A stretch of DNA of 64,000 bases from Mucilaginibacter limnophilus. Lineage in GTDB: Bacteria; Bacteroidota; Bacteroidia; Sphingobacteriales; Sphingobacteriaceae. Within the stretch, counting starts at the first letter, position 1. Each line of letters opens with the position of its first letter. The position numbers and the translations under genes are program-made. This document shows, piece by piece, positions 38,817-46,488 of the stretch. Under the pieces are notes generated by a model that saw only the letters and a list, made by a program, of their open reading frames with translations, was not told the DNA's origin and searched no databases. The stretch lies in NCBI RefSeq assembly GCF_004005815.1, contig NZ_SACK01000001.1, forward strand, positions 970,708 to 1,034,707, read 5' to 3'.

Positions 38817-39544
38817 TAAGCGAACGTGACATAGCAGAAAAGTTCAATGTTGTTTGGAAACAGAGTTTCCCGCTATTGACACCAAGTTTTATGAGAGTGT
38901 TCAACGAGAGCTATGTTATGGTAATAAACGAAGATTTAGCTCCGATTGAAGAAGAAGTGAGGTTTGATTTAGTATCCGAAGCTGCGTTCAATTTAACGCA
39001 AATGGTAATTGAGCAAAATATTAAGGCCGTAGATTTCTTAGCCACCGCCAGCAATCGTAATCAACTAGCGATTGATACCGCCCATTCAATTTGGCCAAAA
39101 GCAAAATACGTAAAAGAAGAATTGGATTTAAGCACTTTTGAAGTGAATGATATCCTGCGAGTAACTGGAAATATTGTGGAGTTTATAAATAAAACGAAAC
39201 GCAGTAAGGTAAAATTCAAGCCACTCCTAAAGGGATATGGCATTCTTTCCGATCTTGAGGGTGATTTGGAAATCGATGATACCCTCTATGAAATCAAGAC
39301 TGTGAACAGGAATTTTAAGTCAAGTGATTTAAAACAATTATTCATATATCTGGCACTAAAGCAAGTTAGTCAAGGTGATAATTGGAAAAATGCAGGTTTG
39401 TACAACCCGAGAAAAGGTACTTGTTGCAATTTCAACATCAAGGCCTTGATCGAAGAGATTAGTGGCGGGAGAAGTTCGCATGAAGCGTTCGAGGGTTTAC
39501 TTGATAGTTTATCAAGAGATATAGAAACAGATGCAAGGTTTTAA
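38813..39544 (+). CDS. PD-(D/E)XK nuclease-like partner of the reverse transcriptase
   Basis: Translation starts inside the RT stop codon (ATGA), so the two proteins are made together. The 243-residue product has a helical N-terminal half. It then shows LEGDLEIDDTLYEIKTVNR (about residues 145-163), where GD...L-Y-E-I-K matches the D...ExK core of PD-(D/E)XK nucleases, followed by a helix with QLFIYLAL as is common in the fold. This suggests a DNA or RNA nuclease acting with the RT product. The fold call rests on this motif and context. Confidence 0.7.
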   Translation: MISERDIAEKFNVVWKQSFPLLTPSFMRVFNESYVMVINEDLAPIEEEVRFDLVSEAAFNLTQMVIEQNIKAVDFLATASNRNQLAIDTAHSIWPKAKYVKEELDLSTFEVNDILRVTGNIVEFINKTKRSKVKFKPLLKGYGILSDLEGDLEIDDTLYEIKTVNRNFKSSDLKQLFIYLALKQVSQGDNWKNAGLYNPRKGTCCNFNIKALIEEISGGRSSHEAFEGLLDSLSRDIETDARF

Positions 39545-39566
39545 TTATTTAATCAGCAATTGTTCT

Positions 39567-39664
39567 GCACATAAGGCGCGCGAAAAACGTGTATCTACCA
39601 GTTAGGATAGCGACATTTTTGTTGTTTTAAGGCTATTGCATCCCTTTAATTTACTTCGATGATT
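39567..39664 (+). repeat. Cassette-flanking structured repeat, copy B
   Basis: The diverged direct-repeat partner of copy A, immediately 3' of the RT/nuclease operon. It keeps the order of blocks GCAC..AAGGC-GCGC..AACG..ATCTAC..GATAGCG..GCTATTGCA..TTACTTCGATGAT. TATC (in GTATCTACC) and GATA can re-form part of the hairpin seen in copy A. The rest of 39545-39760 holds nothing else I can name. Confidence 0.6.
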
Positions 39665-39760
39665 ATATTTAATAGAGGTCTGAGGTAACAAGTTATAAAG
39701 ACGGGGTATCGAAGTTAGGTACGATTAACAGTGACTTTCTGCCCAGTTAGGAAGAAACGC

Positions 39761-40360
39761 TCAGAAGAGCGTTAGCTGAATCATACTCATCTGCGCTTTT
39801 TCAATATCACGCAAGGTTGCCAATATCACCGGTTGTTTGTCATTAGTGGTATCCGTGCTGCCGATCTTTTTAGTCATCATGCTCTTAAGTTCATTAAGTG
39901 CATGGTTCAGCGCATCTTCGCGGCTTTTGAATTGTTTGCCATAAACGGATAAGCCATATCCGCCGCCTGCAACACCGAAGCTATAAGACATAGCGTAAGT
40001 CCAGATTCTGTTTGCTCCGCAGCCTAGTTTGATGGTGCTGTAATTTCCATAACGACTGGTATCTCCAAACGTCAGTTCTTGCTGAGCTAAGAATGTTGGG
40101 CGCTGAAACCAGCCATATTTGTCAAAAGCGATTTCAGTAAATCCGAATTCCAAGCCTTTACGGTATGCATACACGTTCATGGTAATAGCCCTCAATGAAT
40201 CCCCAAAGCTGCTGAACCAATCAAGTTGGCTTTGCTCTTTACTTTCAATAGCGGTAATCATTTCCTTAAAAATAGCTGCTTCATAGGGCATCAAATAATT
40301 ATCAGCCATATAGGCGGTGATTTGATTTTTTGATTCGAGATTTAATACCAGGCTTTCCAT
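39761..40360 (-). CDS. Hypothetical protein of mobile-element type (199 aa)
   Basis: I place the start at the ATG at 40360 (MESLVLNLESKNQITAYM), since the longer frame to 40444 crosses a strong palindrome and has no better signal. The protein has no signal or membrane segment. Its central region is Gly/Tyr/Trp-rich (FGDTSRYGNYSTIKLGCGAN) and it ends in a helical tail. I recognise no family; its position between the island cassette and a GC-rich palindrome region suggests an accessory gene of a mobile element. Confidence 0.55.
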   Translation of the reverse strand: MESLVLNLESKNQITAYMADNYLMPYEAAIFKEMITAIESKEQSQLDWFSSFGDSLRAITMNVYAYRKGLEFGFTEIAFDKYGWFQRPTFLAQQELTFGDTSRYGNYSTIKLGCGANRIWTYAMSYSFGVAGGGYGLSVYGKQFKSREDALNHALNELKSMMTKKIGSTDTTNDKQPVILATLRDIEKAQMSMIQLTLF

Positions 40361-40414
40361 AACATTACATTTTAGATTTTTAATGCAAGGGTGATAAAAG
40401 CATGGTGCAACGTT

Positions 40415-40455
40415 GTCAAGGGCCCCGCCGGTGCGGGGTTTCATGAACCCTTGAC
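40415..40455. repeat. Nested palindrome (cruciform-like)
   Basis: GTCAAGGG (40415-40422) pairs with CCCTTGAC (40448-40455). Inside, CCCCGC (40423-40428) pairs with GCGGGG (40433-40438) around the loop CGGT. The stacked hairpins form a strong structure at the point where base composition changes. Confidence 0.7.
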
Positions 40456-40830
40456 GGCGCTGCAGCGGGCTTTACCTTTGCGGTTAAAAAACTGAAATGG
40501 GTTGGAAAGCCGGGCAGATCGGATCAACTTTAAACCGGTCAAAGGGGATGAAAGCAAGTGCCAGGCTGGCGGGTGCGCGGGAAATTGAATGAGTTGGAAT
40601 GCAGCAACGCGGAGATGGAAACGGAATGAAATTTAGCCTGCGGCCCGGCGCACCCGCCAGCCTGCCTCTTGCTGCGCGGCCTGTCGGTCTGGTGTGAAAA
40701 TAAACCTGACCGGCGGCATGGCCGAAGTAGCGATAGGAGCGGCATCCTCGCCGGCAGGCGGAGATATAGCGGATCGCGCGGGCCCGGGAGGGCACTTCCC
40801 AAGAAATAATTTTAATTATTTTTACCCTTC
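40456..40830. other. GC-rich non-coding region with a 17-bp perfect inverted repeat
   Basis: CAGGCTGGCGGGTGCGC (40562-40578) is the exact reverse complement of 40648-40664, with a 69-nt spacer. A second GC-rich stretch with GCCGGC/CCGGCG words lies at 40705-40800. Open frames across it on both strands look like noise. Strong symmetry, high GC and position upstream of a mobile-element-type operon suggest an origin of transfer/replication, an attachment region or a structured RNA. Confidence 0.5.
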
Positions 40831-41967
40831 ATGGAAAACCAGGAAGCCATCGTTTATTCACCGGCAGCGGTGCTCAACATTTTTAATAATTCGATCTCGC
40901 TTAAGCAGACGCAGCGGATCATTCAGCTGCGCGGTATTTTCGTGATGGGGAAGGGGGCTTTCTATAACGGCAGCTATTATGATAGTTTGAAAGATGAGTC
41001 AACCGATGCGCAGATCACGCTGGTGGTGCCGGCATTGATCCGGAACGAGCTGCAACACAATAAGACGGTCACGATCAATGGCTATATTACCAGGCGAGTG
41101 GTGAACAATGCCAGCCGGATAGAGATCCAGTTAACGGTAACCGAACTGGTCGGGCAAACACAGAATAAATATTCAGACGAAGAACTCAAACGCATCGAAT
41201 TGCAGCAGGCGAAGGCAGCAGCCGGTTTCCGGGATGTACAAAGCTGGATCAAGGAAAAGATCATTAATGAGCAGCCGTTCAGGATCGGGGTGATCATTGG
41301 AAAAACGGCCATCATCGATAGCGACATTAAACATCAGCTGCGGGAATCCATCGGCTTTTACGAGTTGGAATTTCATAAGATCAACCTGAGTTCGGAATCG
41401 GAGATCATAGCGACGATGACGCAGCTGGATACGCATACGGACATTATCGTGATCTCGCGCGGGGGAGGAGAGAACCTGGATATTTTCAATAAGCCGTCGA
41501 TCGCGGAAAAGGCGTTACAATTAAAAGCATTGTTTGTGACAGCTATCGGTCATAAGGAAGATGTGACCTTATTGCAAAAGGTGGCCGATAAGGCCTTTAT
41601 CACCCCTTCCGAATTCGGGCAATTCTTGAATGATACGTATAATCATACTATTGAAGAAGCGCAGCATTCCAGGGCGCAACTGGTAGAATCGGTCACCAAA
41701 CAATTGTCTGCCGGTTACCAGAAGGAGATCGATAACCTGAAAGAGCAGGTCAAAAACCTGGAGGAACTCAAAAAACAAAGTGCGGCAGATATGCAAAAGG
41801 TTTATGAGGAAAAGATCACTGGCCTCAACCAATTGCAGCTGGAGAAACACGCCTTGTATGAGCAGCGGATCGCTGAACTGAATAAAAAAAGCAATGTAAA
41901 CTGGATAGCGGTGATCATCGCTATCGTGGTTGGCTTGGTTATCGGTTACCTCATTAAAGGCCATTAA
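40831..41967 (+). CDS. Exonuclease VII large-subunit-like protein with C-terminal membrane anchor
   Basis: The N-terminal OB-like region (to about residue 108) and core (about 150-280) follow XseA: IGVIIGKTAIIDSDIKHQL, then IIVISRGGGENLDIFNKP, the RGGG-x(n)-F-N signature, and TAIGHKEDVTLLQKVADKAFITPSEFGQFL. Unlike XseA, it has a long coiled coil (about 285-350) and ends in one membrane helix (about 355-376) with a Lys/His tail, so the nuclease core would face the cytoplasm from the membrane. No xseB is adjacent. The first gene of a probable operon with the DUF4238 gene 9 bp downstream. Confidence 0.82.
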   Translation: MENQEAIVYSPAAVLNIFNNSISLKQTQRIIQLRGIFVMGKGAFYNGSYYDSLKDESTDAQITLVVPALIRNELQHNKTVTINGYITRRVVNNASRIEIQLTVTELVGQTQNKYSDEELKRIELQQAKAAAGFRDVQSWIKEKIINEQPFRIGVIIGKTAIIDSDIKHQLRESIGFYELEFHKINLSSESEIIATMTQLDTHTDIIVISRGGGENLDIFNKPSIAEKALQLKALFVTAIGHKEDVTLLQKVADKAFITPSEFGQFLNDTYNHTIEEAQHSRAQLVESVTKQLSAGYQKEIDNLKEQVKNLEELKKQSAADMQKVYEEKITGLNQLQLEKHALYEQRIAELNKKSNVNWIAVIIAIVVGLVIGYLIKGH

Positions 41968-41976
41968 ATTCTGACC

Positions 41977-42867
41977 ATGGCCAAGCATCATTACCTGCCA
42001 CAATTTTACCTGAAGGGCTTTACCAATAGTGATGGGAAATTCCTGATCTGGTCGGTAGCGAACAGCCGCTTCAAGGGCGGTGGCAAATGGTTTGCACCGG
42101 CAAGCCATTTCTTTTTAAAAGACGACAATTTTGCTCCCGCAGAAGGTTGGGCGGATGATTACCTCGAAGGCATCTACTCCGGCAACGAAAGCCGTGCCGC
42201 GCGTATCCTGGACAAGATCAAAGCAGTCGATCAAGGCTTCGGTTTAACTAACGATGACGTGGTCTGGCTAAATTATTTTGCGGGAGAATTGTTTTGGCGC
42301 GTACCTGCTCAGCGGGAATTACTCAGCTCAGCTACCAGCCTTGAACAATTGAACCAATTAGGTGTGGCCGTGATCGACAGACGGACGATGAGACAAATCG
42401 GTCCGAAGCTACACGCAGAAGCGGTGAAAGATGATCCATTCTATTGCAAAAGACTGCGAAACGTCGTGCCGGCGACAAATTACTGGAATATGCGGGAGTG
42501 CACCTGGCCTTGCAGAGTAGTAACTCTGCCTGATCCATTTCCTGCCATTTGCAGCGATAATCCGGTCATCCTGCGCCAACCCGAAAAAACGGACCCCTTT
42601 CTGGATGATCTGATCTTTCCGCTGGCACCCAACAAAGTGTTCTTCCGTATCAAGGGGATGCGGAAGATATTCGCGCCCAATATCAAATTCTACATTGATA
42701 TGCTGATGATCCTGCAAGCAAAGGAATACGTTTGCTGTATTGATCAGGATTACATTGCGTGGCTGCTGGCTGTTTATCAACAGAATTTCAGCTCTGCCGA
42801 TGAAGTTCGGGAGTTTATTTTCCGGCATTTGACGGATGATATAGAGCGCTGCCACCAAAGGAAGTAA
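41977..42867 (+). CDS. DUF4238 domain protein
   Basis: The start MAKHHYLPQFYLKGFTNSDGKF is the hallmark of DUF4238 (PF14022), whose conserved N-terminal HHYLPxFYLxxF segment resembles a metal or nucleic-acid binding motif. CSDNPV in the middle (ICSDNPVILRQPEKTD) is also typical. The family is common in bacterial islands but its biochemical role is not established. It follows the ExoVII-like gene by 9 bp and is probably co-expressed with it. No export signal. Confidence 0.82.
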   Translation: MAKHHYLPQFYLKGFTNSDGKFLIWSVANSRFKGGGKWFAPASHFFLKDDNFAPAEGWADDYLEGIYSGNESRAARILDKIKAVDQGFGLTNDDVVWLNYFAGELFWRVPAQRELLSSATSLEQLNQLGVAVIDRRTMRQIGPKLHAEAVKDDPFYCKRLRNVVPATNYWNMRECTWPCRVVTLPDPFPAICSDNPVILRQPEKTDPFLDDLIFPLAPNKVFFRIKGMRKIFAPNIKFYIDMLMILQAKEYVCCIDQDYIAWLLAVYQQNFSSADEVREFIFRHLTDDIERCHQRK

Positions 42868-43024
42868 TTTAGTCATGACGAAGTGCATAACGATTACGTA
42901 GTTGCTTGTTTTCCCGCACGAAAAGACCCAGGCTGGCTGAAATCGAGCAGCGACCAAAGATATTTTCATGGTGTACGATCGCTATTTCGTTTTTTTTGTA
43001 TTTTTAGTTGCCAAAGCTTTAGTC

Positions 43025-44335
43025 ATGCGCCCTATCACCCTCTTTTTTGTTTTCCTGGCTTGCATTTTTAAGCTGCACGCACAAACTATTCAGCATACTG
43101 TGACGCTGCCACGCATTTATGCCGTAGTAGTTGGCGTAAATGCCGATGCTGTCAAGGGCAGCGGCAAATTGCAATTTGCGGAGCAGGATGCTATCGCCTT
43201 TGCCAATTATCTCAAAAGCCCGAACGCAGGGGCGGTTTCCGCTGGCAATCTGCAGCTGCTCGTCGGCGCAAAGGCTACGCGTTCGGCCATTTTGAATGCA
43301 ACAGCTGCCGCATTTAGCAGGGCCACTAAAGATGACCTTGTGATCTTTTACTTTTCGGGTCACGGCGTCAGTGGCGACACCCCGGGCAGCGGTTACCTCG
43401 TGCCGGCAGATTATGAAAATGACCAGATGTTAGTAACGGGCGTTCCCATGCTACAACTGCTGCAATTGATGAATAACAGTAAAGCGAAGATGAAAGAGGT
43501 CTTCATCGATGCCTGCCACGCCGGTCTCTTTCCGGAGGACAGAATTGCCAAAGGTTCGGTATCGGCGCAAAACGCGGAGCTAGCTGCGGCCTTTCTGGCG
43601 AATTTTAACAATGCTGATAAAGGCTTTATCGGTGTGCTTTCGTCCAATAGCGCCGAGGAATCGCGGGAAGATAGCACCCTTCGCCATGGCATCTTCACGC
43701 ATTTCCTGATTCGCGGACTGAAAGGCGAAGCCCGCGAGACAGGGACGGACATCGTGACGATCAGAAGTTTGGAAGCTTATCTGACCAAAAGCATATGGAG
43801 CTTTACCAACGAGCAGCAGCATCCGAAGGTTATCGGCAATTTCACGGTTGATTTTCCGATGAGTGTAACGGGCCTGAACGACGACCTGACCAAATTGATC
43901 AAAGCAAATCCGGGCATATTGGAACAAGTCCGCCGCGAAGCCACAGCAGTGAAGGTCAAAGCACAGGTTCCGGTATTTGAAGATACGCAATACACCTATG
44001 GTTATGTGACTTTCAACAACCGCTCAGATCGCGCCTTGCATTTGTACCAAACATCCGCCTTTATCCAAAGGGGAGGCGGTTTCCTGAGCGGGCCTGCGCG
44101 GGAGCCATTTGAACTTGTTTTGCCGGCTGGCGGCATGGTCAGTTCGGGAAGAATCAAAGTGGCCAGCAAAGTGATGGGTAATGGTGCAAAATCCACCGAT
44201 TACACGTTCTATGCGGAAACTATCCTGAATGGCAAAACGCAGTATGGCCAGTTCAGACTGATGGTCGATGCCGGCAAAGAAAAAACATTTACCATCATGC
44301 AGGATGACCTGGACTTTTCACCACAAAAACCATGA
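43025..44335 (+). CDS. Exported caspase-family protease 1 (peptidase C14)
   Basis: I start at the ATG at 43025 because it gives a clean signal peptide (MRPITLFFVFLACIFKLHAQ); a longer frame from 42968 would add 19 residues that spoil it. The caspase p20 fold follows: IYAVVVGVNA, FYFSGHGVS with His113 and VFIDACHAGLF with Cys164, the catalytic dyad. A C-terminal beta-rich domain (about 330-436) resembles that of the second caspase downstream. The predicted product is periplasmic or outer-membrane associated, unusual for a bacterial caspase. Its stop overlaps the next gene (ATGA). Confidence 0.9.
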   Translation: MRPITLFFVFLACIFKLHAQTIQHTVTLPRIYAVVVGVNADAVKGSGKLQFAEQDAIAFANYLKSPNAGAVSAGNLQLLVGAKATRSAILNATAAAFSRATKDDLVIFYFSGHGVSGDTPGSGYLVPADYENDQMLVTGVPMLQLLQLMNNSKAKMKEVFIDACHAGLFPEDRIAKGSVSAQNAELAAAFLANFNNADKGFIGVLSSNSAEESREDSTLRHGIFTHFLIRGLKGEARETGTDIVTIRSLEAYLTKSIWSFTNEQQHPKVIGNFTVDFPMSVTGLNDDLTKLIKANPGILEQVRREATAVKVKAQVPVFEDTQYTYGYVTFNNRSDRALHLYQTSAFIQRGGGFLSGPAREPFELVLPAGGMVSSGRIKVASKVMGNGAKSTDYTFYAETILNGKTQYGQFRLMVDAGKEKTFTIMQDDLDFSPQKP

Positions 44336-45090
44336 AACCACACTTTGCCTATCTCTTGCTGCTGCTTGTATTGCAGCAACAGCCGCGTACCCATATCGTA
44401 GACATTTATCCCAGGCAACCACAGCTTCAAAGCAAACTGGATAAGCAGATCGCCGGGTTAAAGGATGCAGCCGCTGTCTGGAAGGTGGTTTATCCTCAGG
44501 TCGCAAAGCTGAATGTTACAGTTACCATCGATATAATCAAGGAGCCACACCAGCATTTGTTGATGGCTTTTAACCCGGTCAAAGCGCCGGCAGCAACCTA
44601 CGATAAAATGGTGTTTGAATCCAAAGGGACGGCTAACCAACAAATCGACGCACCTGCCGGATTCCGCCGTTTACCAGCCACGATGGCGCTATTGGATACG
44701 CTCAGATTAACGGTTCTATTTGATAACGGAGACTTTCCGATCTCTGACTATTACGTACGCTGGCAGATGCCTTTCAAAGAACAGCGTTTATTGCCAAAAG
44801 AGCGTCGACAGCTACTACTTGCGAATCAGCCAGGGCGTTATCACTCCTTCGAATTGCGCAATACAGCGACAGATAGCCGGGTACTCCTCGGTGGTCGGCT
44901 CTATCTGCTGACTTCCTCCGAAAAGATGCAGTTAAAAAACTTGGTGGAAGAATTTCGCCTTCAGGCGCCGGATGCGAGTTTGTTGAATGTCACCCAACTG
45001 GTTAATCAGTATCTGGCTGCAAGGTTTGGGCAGCCAATTGACCAGCAGGTTTACGATTGGCTAAAGGAGAATTTTGAGGAGCTTAATTGA
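44332..45090 (+). CDS. Exported protein of unknown function in the caspase/CHASE2 operon
   Basis: The N-terminus is hydrophobic (MKPHFAYLLLLLVLQQQP), most likely a signal peptide or anchor. The remaining 230 or so residues form a mixed alpha/beta domain with no motif I know, ending in a helical tail. ATGA overlaps with both neighbours (44332-44335 and 45087-45090) show it is translated in step with caspase 1 and the CHASE2 protein, so it probably acts in the same complex. Confidence 0.75.
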   Translation: MKPHFAYLLLLLVLQQQPRTHIVDIYPRQPQLQSKLDKQIAGLKDAAAVWKVVYPQVAKLNVTVTIDIIKEPHQHLLMAFNPVKAPAATYDKMVFESKGTANQQIDAPAGFRRLPATMALLDTLRLTVLFDNGDFPISDYYVRWQMPFKEQRLLPKERRQLLLANQPGRYHSFELRNTATDSRVLLGGRLYLLTSSEKMQLKNLVEEFRLQAPDASLLNVTQLVNQYLAARFGQPIDQQVYDWLKENFEELN

Positions 45091-46487
45091 TGGGTGTCTT
45101 TTTTGTCATCATATTGATTGCCTTGAGCTGGGCCGGTGCCTATCACGTCGTTGTGGGTCGTTCACGCTGGGGCCGCTTGGTCTTTTGCCTGTTGTCTGGT
45201 ATATTTCTGACGATATTTACGATCTTTGCTTTGAATGATCCGTCGCAGTTTACCAATGAAAGGCAGGACGAGGTGATCAATCGCTTTGTTACTCATGACC
45301 AAACTGCAAAGGATGACGCCGAAAGTTTTTTAGCCGATCATTTCGTCCTGATCGACAATGCCTTTGCTAAACAGCTTTTACCGGGCGGCACCGGCCGTGG
45401 AACCGTCGCTGTAACTGACCGTTATATGCTGAAACAATTTTTTACCTGGTGTGTGAGCCACTCCAAAGATTTCGATTTCGTGATTTGTGATATCGGGTTT
45501 GATCAGGCTGATACCTCGGTACAAAAACTGATTCCCTTAATTAGGCGGCTTGCCAGTAGTAACAAGCTGCTGCTCTCAGACAATGAAAGCGGCCGCTCAC
45601 TTGCCAGCCTATTGCCCGGATCGGCAAAAGGTTTGGTAACAGCTGCCAGTATCAGTGACCGTTTTAATGCCCAGACCCTAGTCGATGATGGACAGCCCAG
45701 TGCTGCCTACGCCGTATACCAAAAAATGGATACGGTAAGTGGAACAAACGAAAGGTGGCTGGGCTTGCTTTCAGAACAGCGAATACATGAAGGACGCAAA
45801 TGGTCGCTGAACAATTTTCCACCTGTTCTTTTTGTTCGGGACGACTTTGCACAATTGGCAGCTAAAGACACGCTGTCCGAACAATTTCCGGGTGTTAAAA
45901 ATCTCCAAGCCTCCAACTTTTACCCGCTAGAACTACTCGACACTTCTACGCTAGCATTCAATCTGAATGCCAGACAAGCCGAACGTAAACAGAATATTAT
46001 ATTCCTGGGTACTTTCCATGGTTCCGACGATTTGCACAACACGATCTTTGGAAAATTTCATGGCCCGGCGATCTTGCTCAATACGATCTACAACCTTCAT
46101 TTAGGTACCCATTGGATTAGACCAGGATTGATCCTTTTGCTTTTGGTCGGTTTTTCCATAACTATTTACCTGATTACTTTGGGTTGCCTGATCGGCTATG
46201 ATGAAAAAGAACGCAAACGTTTACCAGAACTCTGGCTTTGGGAAAAAGTTGTCTATCATGGCCTTACGGGCTGGCATATAGGCTGGTCTCGCCGGAGCCG
46301 GCATATTTTCACGCTCACATTGGAGGTATTGGTGGAAATCATCTTTCTACCGGTGTTGTATTTGATGGTAAAGGTAGCATACCTGACTTTTCATACGATC
46401 TTGAATGTGCTTCCCCTGCTCGGACTGCTGATTTTGTTCCGAACTTTTTTTATATCATTTCATAAGCTTAAAAAAATCAAAACATAA
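45087..46487 (+). CDS. CHASE2-like sensory membrane protein
   Basis: Two N-terminal membrane segments (about residues 3-20 and 28-50) precede a large extracytoplasmic domain. Its end, QNIIFLGTFHGSDDLHNTIFGKFHGPAILLNTIYNL, followed by GTHWIRPG, matches the late part of a CHASE2 domain, where a hydrophobic strand, a Gly-rich turn and a helix lead into the membrane. Three or so membrane segments follow (about 337-362, 395-425 and 430-455). There is no kinase, cyclase or other cytoplasmic output domain, so the caspases on each side may be its output. CHASE2 is an extracellular sensor of unknown ligand. Confidence 0.72.
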   Translation: MMGVFFVIILIALSWAGAYHVVVGRSRWGRLVFCLLSGIFLTIFTIFALNDPSQFTNERQDEVINRFVTHDQTAKDDAESFLADHFVLIDNAFAKQLLPGGTGRGTVAVTDRYMLKQFFTWCVSHSKDFDFVICDIGFDQADTSVQKLIPLIRRLASSNKLLLSDNESGRSLASLLPGSAKGLVTAASISDRFNAQTLVDDGQPSAAYAVYQKMDTVSGTNERWLGLLSEQRIHEGRKWSLNNFPPVLFVRDDFAQLAAKDTLSEQFPGVKNLQASNFYPLELLDTSTLAFNLNARQAERKQNIIFLGTFHGSDDLHNTIFGKFHGPAILLNTIYNLHLGTHWIRPGLILLLLVGFSITIYLITLGCLIGYDEKERKRLPELWLWEKVVYHGLTGWHIGWSRRSRHIFTLTLEVLVEIIFLPVLYLMVKVAYLTFHTILNVLPLLGLLILFRTFFISFHKLKKIKT

Positions 46488-46488
46488 A

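Noticed and set aside
40361..40444. Longer start of the hypothetical gene at 39761
   Set aside because: The extra 28 residues cross the edge of the 40415-40455 palindrome and are Pro/Cys-rich without support; the ATG at 40360 is preferred.
40484..40945. Overlapping open frames on both strands in the GC-rich region
   Set aside because: They follow from high GC and few stop codons. Composition is not protein-like, and they run through perfect inverted repeats and into the start of the ExoVII-like gene.
42968..43024. Longer start of caspase 1
   Set aside because: It would place 19 residues before a clean signal peptide; the ATG at 43025 gives normal export topology.
42883..43071. Small plus-strand frame before caspase 1
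   Set aside because: It overlaps the caspase start in another frame and has no family or ribosome-binding support.
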